Shown here piece by piece: positions 29,103 to 37,530 of a DNA stretch of 64,000 nt. The stretch spans positions 1 through 64,000 of the forward strand of contig NZ_AQUR01000099.1 in assembly GCF_000372525.1 (NCBI RefSeq), written 5' to 3'. Each line of letters begins with the position of its first letter. The stretch's first letter is position 1. This DNA comes from Cupriavidus neocaledonicus (lineage in GTDB: Bacteria > Pseudomonadota > Gammaproteobacteria > Burkholderiales > Burkholderiaceae). Made by a program: the position numbers and the translations under genes. Under the pieces are notes generated by a model that saw only the letters and a program-made list of their open reading frames with translations, did no database searches and was not told where the DNA came from.

Positions 29103-30209
29103 CTACGGCCCTTCCCTGCCGCGGTACACCAGGTCGATCTGGGTGCCGTCGGGCTCGGTCTGGCGCAACCGCACCGGCATCCAGCCGAGCGACTGCGCCA
29201 GCCAGACCTCGACCCGGCGCCGGTCGTTGGCGCGGCGCGGCAGCCGCACGAAGTGCTTGGCGCGCACCACGCCCTGGCCGGTGTCGACCTCGACCTCTCC
29301 AACATACTGCACTTGCATCGGTTGCACATCCCGGGTGTCGGCCACCTGGAACGCTTCCGTCACGCCGGGCGTGACATAGCGCTGCGGATTGCCGCGCACC
29401 AGGCCCACCAGTTGCAGGAAGACGCTGAAGCGGTCCTGCGCTCCTGGCGGGAACGGCGCCTGCGCGCCCGAGGCAAAAGCCACGGTGCCGGCCGCGGTGT
29501 CGATGCGCGAAGCCTCGACCTTGTTGCGGCGGCGCTCTTCGTAGCGTTCCGGCAACAGTCCCTGCTCGGTCAGTGCGCCGCTGCTCTGGAAGGCAAAGCG
29601 GAACCACAGCACGCGGGTCTCGACCGCGAGCCGGTAGCGGCTGCCGTCCTGCTCCCAGCGGATCAGGCCGTCGGGGTTCTGCACGCCGTTGACGAAGCTG
29701 GCGTAATGCATGGTCGCCGACGCGGGCGCGCTGTAGCGCACGCCGTTGACCCCGCCCTGCGGCCCGCCGGAGGGCGCCGGCGCGGCGGCGGCGGGCGCGG
29801 CCGCGCTGCCTTCGCCGCCGCTGCCGGCGGCCATCTCGGCGGCGCCCTGCGGGCTGGTGGCCAGCGGCGGGGCCGGCTCGGGGGCCGGGGCGGGCACTTC
29901 CGGCTCGGGCCGCGGTGCCGCGGGCTTGGGCTGCGGGCGCGGCGCGCGCGCGATCGGCCGCGGCTTGGGTGGCGCTGGCGGCGCCGGCGGCGGCAGCAGC
30001 ACGGCTTCCAGCGTGGGGGTATTGCTGACATCGACCGGGATCAGCGGCCCGGGCATGCGCACCAGTCCCACCACCGCCAGCAGGTGGACCAGCAGCACCA
30101 GCGCAATCACAAAGATCCAGCGGCGCCGGCGCCAGACGCGGGAGTCCGCGCCGCGCCGGGCGTCAGGTTCAGGCGTGGCCGGTTTGTCCGGCCGGCGTGG
30201 CGGCGGCAC
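29103..30209 (-). CDS. DUF3108 protein with TonB-like proline-rich linker
   Basis: About 368 residues from the GTG chosen here (30209). There is one transmembrane helix (WIFVIALVLLVHLLAVVGLV), then a TonB-like Pro/Lys/Ala linker (PPAPPAPPKPRPIARAP) and a C-terminal beta-rich DUF3108 domain (LRWEQDGSRYRLAVETRVLW ... EVWLAQSLGWMPVRLRQTEP). DUF3108 proteins are envelope proteins of unknown function. The start is uncertain: GTG 30209 or TTG 30212 overlaps iclR by about 40 bases, and an ATG at 30287 would overlap by about 120. Confidence 0.8.
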   Translation of the reverse strand: MPPPRRPDKPATPEPDARRGADSRVWRRRRWIFVIALVLLVHLLAVVGLVRMPGPLIPVDVSNTPTLEAVLLPPPAPPAPPKPRPIARAPRPQPKPAAPRPEPEVPAPAPEPAPPLATSPQGAAEMAAGSGGEGSAAAPAAAAPAPSGGPQGGVNGVRYSAPASATMHYASFVNGVQNPDGLIRWEQDGSRYRLAVETRVLWFRFAFQSSGALTEQGLLPERYEERRRNKVEASRIDTAAGTVAFASGAQAPFPPGAQDRFSVFLQLVGLVRGNPQRYVTPGVTEAFQVADTRDVQPMQVQYVGEVEVDTGQGVVRAKHFVRLPRRANDRRRVEVWLAQSLGWMPVRLRQTEPDGTQIDLVYRGREGP

Positions 30210-31005
30210 CAAGGTAGCCGAGTTCCGATGAGAGCTGTTGGGCGATGGCGCGTACACGGCGATCCATCGTACCGCCCCATTCTGCATCGAATATGCTTTG
30301 CGCGCCCAGCACGATCAGCCCCATGGCGAGATGGCCATTGGCGTCGAACACCGGCATCGAGAACGCGTTGATGCCCGGCAGCACGCCGCCGAGCGTGCGC
30401 GCGGCGCCGTGCGCGCGCACCTCGGCGCAGATCGCGTCGTAGTCGGCCAGCGTGCGCGGCATGTCGGGCACGCCGTCATGGCCACGCGCGCCCAGCTCGC
30501 GCTCGATCAGCGGCAGGGTCTGCTTGCGCGGCAGGTAGGCGCCGTAGAGCCGGCCGGTGGCGGAGTTGAGCATCGGCATCACGTCGCCCAGGCGCAGGCT
30601 GACGGTGACCGGGTGGCTGGACTCCTCCCAGTGCACCACGGTGGGACCGTGGTTGCCCCACACGGCGATCCCCGCGGTCAGGTCCAGCTCGTCGCGCAGC
30701 TGCGACAGGATCGGGCGCGCCTTCTTGACCGGATCGAGGCGGTTCAGGCCCGCCAGGCCCAGTTGCAGCGCGAACGGCCCCAGGTCATAGCGCCCGCTGA
30801 CCGGATCCTGCGCCACCGCGCCCAGCCGCATAAAGCTGACCAGGTAGCGGTGGGCCTTGGCCGGGTTCATGTCGGCGGCGGCGGCCAGGTCGCGCAGCAT
30901 CATCGCGCGCGGCGATGCCGCCAGCGCCTGCAGCAGCCTGAAGCCCACTTCGATGGACTGGATGCCGGAACGCAGCTTGGCGTCTTCTTCTTCGATCTCT
31001 GACAT
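30169..31005 (-). CDS. IclR-family transcriptional regulator
   Basis: A 278-residue regulator. The N-terminal winged helix is at about residues 13-75 (SIEVGFRLLQALAASPRAMM ... DMNPAKAHRYLVSFMRLGAV), followed by the GAF-like IclR effector domain to the C-terminus (AIAVWGNHGPTVVHWEES, FSMPVFDANGHLAMGLIVLG). It is divergent from a Bug-type solute-binding protein and a FAH-family enzyme, the usual targets for such regulators, with an inverted repeat between them at 31054-31084. The effector is unknown. Confidence 0.92.
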   Translation of the reverse strand: MSEIEEEDAKLRSGIQSIEVGFRLLQALAASPRAMMLRDLAAAADMNPAKAHRYLVSFMRLGAVAQDPVSGRYDLGPFALQLGLAGLNRLDPVKKARPILSQLRDELDLTAGIAVWGNHGPTVVHWEESSHPVTVSLRLGDVMPMLNSATGRLYGAYLPRKQTLPLIERELGARGHDGVPDMPRTLADYDAICAEVRAHGAARTLGGVLPGINAFSMPVFDANGHLAMGLIVLGAQSIFDAEWGGTMDRRVRAIAQQLSSELGYLGAAATPAGQTGHA

Positions 31006-31053
31006 GCGGGTGGCAGGGCGTGTGCTTGCTGGCTGGGGGAGGGAAAAATCCTA

Positions 31054-31084
31054 GGTAAATTTACTATAGCGAAATCGATTTACC
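31054..31084. promoter_or_regulatory. Candidate IclR operator
   Basis: Perfect half-sites GGTAAAT (31054-31060) and ATTTACC (31078-31084) in the iclR/Bug-protein intergenic region, with an inner AAATTTACTATAGCGAAAT. The site lies 49 bp from the iclR start and 101 bp from the binding-protein start. It is the only strong palindrome in this region. Confidence 0.6.
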
Positions 31085-31184
31085 AATTTTTAAGCGCTCG
31101 GTAGACTTTCTTCGCTACAGACCCGGCCGGCGGGCGCACGTGCGGCCCGCCAGACCGGGCCCCGTTTTACCATGGAGACCACCG

Positions 31185-32192
31185 ATGCGCCCCCCTGGCT
31201 ACTTCCGCCCCGCCCTCGCCGCGTTCGCCGCCTGCGCCGCCGCTCCCTTGTTCGCCTTGCTGTGCGCCGCCAGCAACCCCGCGCGCGCCGACAACTGGCC
31301 GTCGCAGCCGATCCGCTGGGTCGTGCCCTATCCCGCCGGCGGCGGCACCGATGTGGTGGCGCGCACGGTGGCCCAGGCGATCACGCCGGGGCTGGGCAAG
31401 CAGGTGGTGATCGACAACCGGCCGGGTGCGGCCACCATCGTCGGCGCCGATGCCGTGGCGCATGCCAGGCCCGACGGCTACACCGTGCTGACCGCCGATA
31501 CCGCCACGCTGGCCGCCAATCCCTCGCTGTACAAGAAGCTGCCGTACAACGCCGACAAGGACTTCGTCTATATCGGCCAGCTGGCGCGCTTCCCGCTGGT
31601 GCTGGTGGCCAATCCGAACTTCCCCGCGCGCACGCTCAAGGAAGCGATCGACTATGCGCAGAAGCACCCGGGCAAGGTCAACTTTGCCTCGCCGGGCGCG
31701 GGCAGCCCGCACCATCTGGCGATGGAGCTGTTCATGGACCAGACCCGGGTCAAGATGACGCACGTGCCCTACAAGGGCGCCGCGCCCGCGGTGCAGGACC
31801 TGCTCGCGGGCCAGGTCGACCTGATGTTCCTGGACCTGGCCTCGGGCCAGCAGAACGTGCAGGCCGGCAAGCTGCGCGCGCTCGGGGTGGCCACGCCAAA
31901 ACGGCTCACCGTGCTGCCGAGTGTGCCGACGGTTGCCGAAGGCGGGGTGGCCGGCTTCGAGGCCTACGCCTGGCAAGGCATGGTGGCGCCGGCGGGCACG
32001 CCCCAGGCGGTGGTCACGCGGCTGAACGCCGAGCTGGTCAAGGCGCTGAAGACGCCCGAGGTGCAGAAGAAGCTGGAAGGCGTGGGCGTGGAAGCGGTGT
32101 CGAGCACGCCCGAGGAATTCGCCAGCTACGCACGCGCCGAGGCCGAGCGCTGGGGCAAGTTGATCAGGGCCAAGGGCATCACCGTCGACTGA
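31185..32192 (+). CDS. Tripartite tricarboxylate transporter-type substrate-binding protein (Bug family)
   Basis: A 335-residue periplasmic binding protein with a long signal peptide ending ASNPARA. Family signatures are WPSQPIRWVVPYPAGGGTDV at the mature start, KQVVIDNRPGAATIVGAD, and NFASPGAGSPHHLAMELF. No TctA/TctB membrane components are nearby; Bug proteins are often such orphans in Burkholderiales. The ligand (usually a carboxylate) is unknown. GGAGA precedes the chosen ATG. The neighbouring FAH-family gene suggests an organic-acid catabolic role. Confidence 0.92.
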   Translation: MRPPGYFRPALAAFAACAAAPLFALLCAASNPARADNWPSQPIRWVVPYPAGGGTDVVARTVAQAITPGLGKQVVIDNRPGAATIVGADAVAHARPDGYTVLTADTATLAANPSLYKKLPYNADKDFVYIGQLARFPLVLVANPNFPARTLKEAIDYAQKHPGKVNFASPGAGSPHHLAMELFMDQTRVKMTHVPYKGAAPAVQDLLAGQVDLMFLDLASGQQNVQAGKLRALGVATPKRLTVLPSVPTVAEGGVAGFEAYAWQGMVAPAGTPQAVVTRLNAELVKALKTPEVQKKLEGVGVEAVSSTPEEFASYARAEAERWGKLIRAKGITVD

Positions 32193-32267
32193 ACCGCGCG
32201 TGGCGCCGCGTTAGACTAGCGCCCATTGCGCCTGCCCGGCAGGCGCCCCTGCTCCCTCCCGTATCCC

Positions 32268-33248
32268 ATGAAACTCGCAACCCTGAAGGACGGTTCGCGC
32301 GACGGCCAGCTGGTGGTCGTGTCGCGCGACCTGAAGACCGCGCATTACGCCACCGACATCGCCGGCAAGCTGCAGGCCGTGCTCGACGACTGGCAGTTCT
32401 ACGCGCCGCAGCTGCAGGACCTGTACGACGCGCTCAACGGCGGCCGCGTGCGGCATCCGTTCCCGTTCGCGCCGAAGGACTGCATGGCGCCGCTGCCGCG
32501 CGCCTATCAGTGGGCCGACGGCTCCGCCTATGTCAACCATGTCGAGCTGGTGCGCAAGGCGCGCGGCGCCGAGATGCCGCCCGAGTTCTGGACCGACCCG
32601 CTGATGTACCAGGGCGGCTCCGACGATTTCCTGGGCCCGCAGGACGACATCGTCTGCGCCAGCGAGGCCTTCGGCATCGACTTCGAGGCCGAGTTGGCGG
32701 TGATCACCGGCGACGTCCGGATGGGCGCCACCCCGGAGCAGGCCGGCGAGGCCATCCGGCTGGTGATGCTGGCCAACGACGTCTCGCTGCGCAACCTGAT
32801 CCCGGCCGAACTGGGCAAGGGCTTCGGCTTCTTCCAGAGCAAGCCGGCGACGGCGTTCTCGCCGGTCGCGGTGACCCCCGACGAGCTCGGCGAGGCCTGG
32901 CGCGAGCGCAAGGTGCACCTGCCGATGACGGTGCACTGGAACAGCAAGAAGGTGGGCCAGCCCGACTGCGGCACCGACATGGTGTTCGACTTCGGCCAGC
33001 TGATCGCGCATATCTGCAAGACCCGCAACGTGCGCGCCGGCAGCATCGTCGGCTCGGGCACGATCTCCAACGTCGACCGCAAGAAGGGCTACTGCTGCAT
33101 CGCCGAGAAACGCATGCTCGAGATCATCGACGCCGGCAAGCCGGTGACCGAATTCATGAAGTTCGGCGACGCGGTCAAGATCGAGATGTTCGACGCGCAG
33201 GGCCATTCGGTGTTCGGCGCGATCGACCAGCTGGTGGCCGCTGCCTGA
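32268..33248 (+). CDS. Fumarylacetoacetate hydrolase family protein
   Basis: A 326-residue FAH-family enzyme. It has LKDGSRDGQLVVVSRDL at the start, a middle metal-binding Glu region FGIDFEAELAVITGDV, and the C-terminal GSGTISNVDRKKGYCCIAEKR. FAH enzymes hydrolyse C-C bonds in beta-diketones; this subgroup is near fumarylacetoacetase of tyrosine breakdown but lacks homogentisate genes beside it, so substrate is not assigned. The -10-like TAGACT at 32212-32217 may be a promoter separate from the Bug gene. Confidence 0.88.
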   Translation: MKLATLKDGSRDGQLVVVSRDLKTAHYATDIAGKLQAVLDDWQFYAPQLQDLYDALNGGRVRHPFPFAPKDCMAPLPRAYQWADGSAYVNHVELVRKARGAEMPPEFWTDPLMYQGGSDDFLGPQDDIVCASEAFGIDFEAELAVITGDVRMGATPEQAGEAIRLVMLANDVSLRNLIPAELGKGFGFFQSKPATAFSPVAVTPDELGEAWRERKVHLPMTVHWNSKKVGQPDCGTDMVFDFGQLIAHICKTRNVRAGSIVGSGTISNVDRKKGYCCIAEKRMLEIIDAGKPVTEFMKFGDAVKIEMFDAQGHSVFGAIDQLVAAA

Positions 33249-33288
33249 GGCCCGCCGGGCCCCGGGGCAGACGCGCGCCGGATTTGCA

Positions 33289-33314
33289 TATAATTAACCG
33301 ACCGCCCGGTTGGT
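33289..33314 (+). promoter_or_regulatory. Promoter with TetR-type (PaaR-like) operator for the enoyl-CoA hydratase gene
   Basis: TATAAT at 33289-33294 is followed by ACCGACCG, two bases, then CGGTTGGT (33297-33314), an 18-bp near-perfect inverted repeat of the kind bound by TetR-family regulators of acyl- or phenylacetyl-CoA breakdown. The operator begins three bases after the -10, a repressor position. No TetR gene lies in this window. Confidence 0.55.
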
Positions 33315-33364
33315 AAATTAACCTGCTTCCGGCGCCCGCGCTGGCGTCCACTGAAAAGGCCCCC

Positions 33365-34198
33365 ATGACTACGTCCTCCGCTGACACCGCCGCCCTGTCC
33401 CCGCGCTACGAGCGCTACCGCGCGCTGACCCTGCGCCGCCACGGCCCGATCCTGGAAATCGTCATGGGCGCGGCCCAGTCGGCCAACCAGAAGCTGGCCA
33501 CCGCCGACGCCGGCATGCATCGCGAGCTGGCCGAAATCTGGCGCGACGTCTCCGCCGACCCCGAGGTGCGCGTGGCACTGATCCGCGGCGAGGGCAAGGG
33601 TTTCTCCGCCGGCGGCGACCTGGCGCTGGTCGAGGACATGGCCAACGACTTCGACACCCGCACGCGCGTCTGGCACGAGGCGCGCGACCTGGTCTACAAC
33701 GTCATCAACTGCGACAAGCCGGTGGTCTCGGCGATGCACGGGCCGGCGGTCGGCGCCGGGCTGGTGGCGGGGCTGCTGGCCGATATCTCGATCGCGGCGA
33801 AGACCGCGCGCATCGTCGACGGCCATACCCGGCTGGGCGTGGCCGCGGGCGACCATGCCGCGATCGTGTGGCCGCTGCTGTGCGGAATGGCCAAGGCCAA
33901 GTACTATCTGATGCTGTGCGAGTCGGTCAGCGGCGAAGAGGCCGAGCGGATCGGCCTGGTCTCGCTGGCGGTGGATGAGGACGAACTGGTGGCACGCGCT
34001 TTCGAGGTGGCCAACCGGCTGGCGGCGGGATCGCAGAGCGCGATCCGCTGGACCAAGTACGCCCTCAACAACTGGCTGCGCATGGCCGGTCCCGCTTTCG
34101 ATACCTCGCTGGCGCTCGAATTCATGGGCTTTGCCGGCCCCGACGTGCACGAAGGCATGGCGAGCCTGCGCGAAAAGCGGCCGCCTCAGTTCAGGTAA
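33365..34198 (+). CDS. Enoyl-CoA hydratase/isomerase
   Basis: A 277-residue crotonase-fold enzyme. The oxyanion-hole segments are [17 protein letters not shown] and [17 protein letters not shown]. The usual hydratase glutamates are not both evident: the second position reads [15 protein letters not shown], with Asp instead of Glu, so isomerase or another crotonase activity is possible. It acts in the cytosol on acyl-CoA. The gene sits behind a TetR-type operator and ends five bases before a large hairpin that separates it from phaM. Confidence 0.88.
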   Translation: MTTSSADTAALSPRYERYRALTLRRHGPILEIVMGAAQSANQKLATADAGMHRELAEIWRDVSADPEVRVALIRGEGKGFSAGGDLALVEDMANDFDTRTRVWHEARDLVYNVINCDKPVVSAMHGPAVGAGLVAGLLADISIAAKTARIVDGHTRLGVAAGDHAAIVWPLLCGMAKAKYYLMLCESVSGEEAERIGLVSLAVDEDELVARAFEVANRLAAGSQSAIRWTKYALNNWLRMAGPAFDTSLALEFMGFAGPDVHEGMASLREKRPPQFR

Positions 34199-34202
34199 CG
34201 AC

Positions 34203-34244
34203 GGCGCAGCCGCGCTCCCGGAGGTCCGGGCACCGGGCTGCGCC
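34203..34244 (+). terminator. GC-rich hairpin between the enoyl-CoA hydratase gene and phaM
   Basis: Outer stem GGCGCAGCC/GGCTGCGCC with an inner CCCGG-AGGT-CCGGG stem. No T tract follows. It ends 20 bases before the phaM ATG and could attenuate read-through or stabilise the processed mRNA ends. Confidence 0.4.
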
Positions 34245-34263
34245 GCACACGGAGCGCGCGACC

Positions 34264-35109
34264 ATGTTCGGACAGATTCCCGATTTCACCAACGGCTTCG
34301 ACTTCATGCGCCGGCTATGGGGCGGCGCCGGCATGCCCGCCAGCCTGATGCCCGGCCTGCAGGCGATGACGCCGCCGATGGACCTGGAAGACCTCGACAA
34401 GCGCATCGCCGACCTGAAGGCGGTGGAGAGCTGGCTGCAGCTCAATACCAACCTGCTGCGCACCACCATCCAGGGGCTGGAAGTGCAGCGCGCCACGCTG
34501 GTGGCGCTGCAGACCTTCGGCAACGCGCTGTCGCCCGAGGCGATGCAATCGGCGATGGAAAACGTCGCGCGCGCGGCCAACGCGCCCAGCGCCGAGGCGC
34601 CGCAGCGCACCGGCGCGGATACCGGCGCCGGTACCAGCGCGGACACCGGCAGTGCTGCGCAGCCCGAGCCGCCGGCCGCCGAGCCGGCGCAGGCTGGCGC
34701 CAGCGACGCGGAGGCCGCTCCGGCGCCCAACGCCGCGCTATGGTGGGACATGCTGCAACAGCAGTTCAACCAGATCGCCAGCAGCGCCGCGGCAGCCAGC
34801 ATGGTGCCGTTCGGCATGGGCGGCTTTGGCGCGACTGGCGCCGCCACGCCGGCCGGCACCACGCCAGCCGGCGCCGACAAGCCGAAGACCGCGGCAGCGG
34901 GCAAGACACCGCCGGCCGGAACCGGCAGGCCTGCCGCGAAGAAGGCGCCGGCGAAGAAGGCGCCGGCGCAGCAAGCGGCCGCCAAGAAGTCGGCCAAGGC
35001 CAGGCCGCCGCGGGAGACCGGGGGTGGCCGTGGTGGCAACGGCAGCAGCAACGGCGGCGGCAACGGCAGCAACAACGGCGGCAGCAACGGAGGCAGCGTC
35101 ACCAACTGA
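34264..35109 (+). CDS. phaM: PHB granule-associated protein PhaM
   Basis: A 281-residue protein recognisable as PhaM, which in Ralstonia eutropha activates the PHB synthase PhaC1 and tethers granules to the nucleoid. The N-terminal MFGQIPDFTNGFDFMRRLWG, with a conserved helical region to about residue 90, is the family signature; an Ala/Pro linker follows. The C-terminus carries the basic AKKAPAKKAPAQQAAAKKSAK segment, which resembles histone-like DNA-binding tails. After it comes a Gly/Asn/Ser-rich tail (GGGNGSNNGGSNGG), making the protein longer than the roughly 263-residue R. eutropha version. It precedes the patatin gene. Confidence 0.9.
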   Translation: MFGQIPDFTNGFDFMRRLWGGAGMPASLMPGLQAMTPPMDLEDLDKRIADLKAVESWLQLNTNLLRTTIQGLEVQRATLVALQTFGNALSPEAMQSAMENVARAANAPSAEAPQRTGADTGAGTSADTGSAAQPEPPAAEPAQAGASDAEAAPAPNAALWWDMLQQQFNQIASSAAAASMVPFGMGGFGATGAATPAGTTPAGADKPKTAAAGKTPPAGTGRPAAKKAPAKKAPAQQAAAKKSAKARPPRETGGGRGGNGSSNGGGNGSNNGGSNGGSVTN

Positions 35110-35141
35110 GCCTGCCGCTGCCTGGCGCCTCCCATCCACCC

Positions 35142-36419
35142 ATGCATCGCGATTCCCTGCCACTGCCCGCCGCGGCGCCCGCTTCCACGCCGGACCCTGC
35201 CGCGACCGCCCTGATCCTGATGGGCGGCGGCGCGCGTGCCGCCTACCAGGCCGGCGTGCTCAATGGCGTGGCCCGCATCGCCGCGCGCCATGGCCAGGCG
35301 CAGGCGGCGCTGCCGTTCGGCATCCTCGCCGGCACTTCGGCCGGGGCCATCAACGGGGCGGCGCTGGCCATCCATGCCGGCGACTTCGAGGCCGCCACGC
35401 AGAGCCTTGGCGCGCTCTGGCACAGCATCCATGCCGACGAGGTCTACCGCACCGATGTGCTGCGCGTGGGCGTGTCGGGGGCGCGCTGGCTGTCGACGCT
35501 GGCCTTGGGCTGGGCCACGCAGCGGCGCGCACCGCGCGCGCTGTTCGACAACACGCCGCTGGGCGGCCTGCTGGCCGAACTGTTCGAGCCCGCGCGGGTG
35601 CAGGCCAGCCTCGACAGCGGCGCGCTGCAGGCATTCGCGGTCACGGCGCTGTCGTACAGCACCGGGCGGCACGTGACCTTCTACCAGTCGCACCACCGCA
35701 TCCATCCGTGGCACCGCAGCCAGCGCATCGCGGTGCCGGCGCAGATCACGGTGGACCACCTGCTGGCCTCGTCGTCGATCCCGTTCCTGTTCCCGGCCAT
35801 GCCGCTGGAGCTGGACGGCCACCACGAGTGGTTCGGCGACGGCACCATGCGCCAGATGTCGCCGCTGTCGCCGGCGATCCACCTCGGCGCGTCGCGCATC
35901 CTGGCGATCGGCGCGGCCTCGCGCCAGCGCTCGGGCTGGTTCGACACCATGCCGGGCGGCGGCTATCCGTCGCTGGCGCAGGTGGGCGGCCAGGCGCTCG
36001 CCAGCATCTTCCTGGACGGCCTGAACGCCGACCTGGAGCGGCTGCTGCATATCAACCGGCTGCTGGCGCGCATGCCCGAAGTGGCCGGCGACCGCGAAGG
36101 CTGGCGCCCGGTGCAGGTGATGACGGTGGCGCCCAGCGAGCCGATCGAGGCCATCGCCGCGGAGCACCAGAAGCAGCTGCCGCGCACCGTGCGCGCGCTG
36201 CTGGCGCCGCTGGGCGGCACCGAGGCGCGCGGCGCCGCGTTCGCCAGCTACCTGCTGTTCGAACCGGCCTTCACGCAGGCGCTGATCGCATTGGGCGAGC
36301 GCGACGCCGAAGCCCAGGCCGACGAGCTGGCGGCCTTCCTCTACGGCATCGTGCCCGGCACCACGCCAGCCGCACCCGATACGGGCGACCACACGGCCGA
36401 GCAGGCAGTCTCACCCTGA
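35142..36419 (+). CDS. Patatin-like phospholipase
   Basis: A 425-residue protein of the patatin fold. Oxyanion hole GGGARAAYQAGVL, nucleophile elbow GTSAG with Ser66, and the dyad Asp in WFGDGTMRQ (DGT instead of the usual DGG/DGA). It hydrolyses lipid acyl esters; cellular location cannot be settled, as no signal peptide is visible. The start is the ATG of MHRDSLPLP, 32 bp after phaM. Being beside phaM raises, without proving, a role in lipid or PHB-granule metabolism, since patatin-fold PHB depolymerases exist. Confidence 0.88.
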   Translation: MHRDSLPLPAAAPASTPDPAATALILMGGGARAAYQAGVLNGVARIAARHGQAQAALPFGILAGTSAGAINGAALAIHAGDFEAATQSLGALWHSIHADEVYRTDVLRVGVSGARWLSTLALGWATQRRAPRALFDNTPLGGLLAELFEPARVQASLDSGALQAFAVTALSYSTGRHVTFYQSHHRIHPWHRSQRIAVPAQITVDHLLASSSIPFLFPAMPLELDGHHEWFGDGTMRQMSPLSPAIHLGASRILAIGAASRQRSGWFDTMPGGGYPSLAQVGGQALASIFLDGLNADLERLLHINRLLARMPEVAGDREGWRPVQVMTVAPSEPIEAIAAEHQKQLPRTVRALLAPLGGTEARGAAFASYLLFEPAFTQALIALGERDAEAQADELAAFLYGIVPGTTPAAPDTGDHTAEQAVSP

Positions 36420-36570
36420 GTTGCCGCCGTCACATGGCGCCGCTGCGGGCGCCCGCGCTGGCACTTTGGCCCGCCGCCGCGACGCTGATCGCCCGGAAAA
36501 TGCCCGAGGCGCCGGCAAACGACGCCCAAAGCGTTGCATTTGGCCCGATCCACCCTAAAAAAGGAGAGAA

Positions 36571-36595
36571 GAGAATAATTCGCATCTGGTAGAAT
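36571..36595 (+). promoter_or_regulatory. Possible Fur box and -10 upstream of the ferritin-like gene
   Basis: GAGAATAATTCGCATC at 36571-36586 matches the GAGAATGATTCTCATC form of the Fur box with two mismatches. It is followed directly by TAGAAT at 36590-36595 as a -10. The gene downstream encodes a ferritin-like diiron protein, which fits iron control. Confidence 0.5.
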
Positions 36596-36620
36596 CTGCC
36601 CGTAATTTCAAAGGCTTACC

Positions 36621-37484
36621 ATGCTCTACCCCGAACTGTTCAAATCGTTGGAAGCCGTCCGCTGGCACATGGACAAGGACATCCCCTGGGATACCTTCGA
36701 CGCCAGCATGCTGACGGACGACCAGGCCAAGACCATTCGCATGAATGCGATCACGGAATGGTCCGCCCTGCCCGCGACCGAGATGTTCCTGCGCGACAAC
36801 CGCCACGACTCTGACTTTTCGGCGTTCATGAGCATCTGGTTCTTCGAGGAGCAGAAGCACTCGCTGGTGCTGATGGAGTACCTGCGCCGCTTCCGTCCGG
36901 ACCTGGTGCCGACCGAGGAAGAACTGCACGCGGTGCGCTTCGAGTTCGACCCGGCGCCGCCGCTGGAAACGCTGATGCTGCATTTCTGCGGCGAGATCCG
37001 CCTGAACCACTGGTATCGCCGTGCCGCCGAATGGCACACCGAACCGGTGATCAAGCATATCTACCGCACCCTGTCGCAGGACGAAGCCCGCCACGGCGGC
37101 GCCTACCTGCGCTACATGAAGAAGTACCTGGCGCAGTTCGGCGACAGCGCGCGCGCCGCCTTCGCCAAGATCGGCGTGCTGATGGCATCGGCGCGCCGCA
37201 CCGAGAAGCCGCTGCACCCGACCAACCTGCACGTCAACAAGGCGCTGTTCCCCAACGACACGGTGCAGTCGCGCCTGCCCGATCCCGACTGGCTCGAGAA
37301 ATGGCTGGACGAGCAGATCCGCTTCGACGAAGGCTGGGAGAAGAAGGTCATCGAACGGATCCTGCACAACATGTCGCTGCTGTTCGAGCGCACCTTCGAA
37401 ACCGTGCAGGACCTGAACCGCTACCGCAAGGAGCTGAACGCCAGCCTGCAAGGCGCTGGCGCGGCCCGCCCGGCGCAGGCCTGA
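36621..37484 (+). CDS. Ferritin-like diiron-type protein, function unknown
   Basis: A 287-residue all-helical protein. Two metal-binding-type pairs are seen: a Glu in AITEWSALPATE with EEQKH, and a Glu in HFCGEIRLNH with QDEARHGG. That is the E...ExxH / E...ExxH pattern of ferritin-like diiron carboxylate proteins (acyl-ACP desaturase, AurF-like). No named family is certain. The length and the terminal EEQKH/DEARHGG residues would fit an oxygenase or desaturase-like role. It lies behind a possible Fur box and ends at a strong terminator. Confidence 0.8.
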   Translation: MLYPELFKSLEAVRWHMDKDIPWDTFDASMLTDDQAKTIRMNAITEWSALPATEMFLRDNRHDSDFSAFMSIWFFEEQKHSLVLMEYLRRFRPDLVPTEEELHAVRFEFDPAPPLETLMLHFCGEIRLNHWYRRAAEWHTEPVIKHIYRTLSQDEARHGGAYLRYMKKYLAQFGDSARAAFAKIGVLMASARRTEKPLHPTNLHVNKALFPNDTVQSRLPDPDWLEKWLDEQIRFDEGWEKKVIERILHNMSLLFERTFETVQDLNRYRKELNASLQGAGAARPAQA

Positions 37485-37499
37485 GCGTCCGGGACCGAC

Positions 37500-37530
37500 A
37501 AAAAAAGCCCCGCCGAAGCGGGGCTTTTTT
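37500..37530 (+). terminator. Rho-independent terminator after the ferritin-like gene
   Basis: AAAAAAGCCCCGC, loop CGAA, GCGGGGCTTTTTT. Its core GCCCxGCCGAAGCGGGGC matches that at 27634-27661. Confidence 0.92.

Noticed and set aside
33975..35141. Long in-frame upstream extension of the patatin-like gene
   Set aside because: It runs through the enoyl-CoA hydratase and phaM in another frame; the patatin fold begins shortly after 35142.
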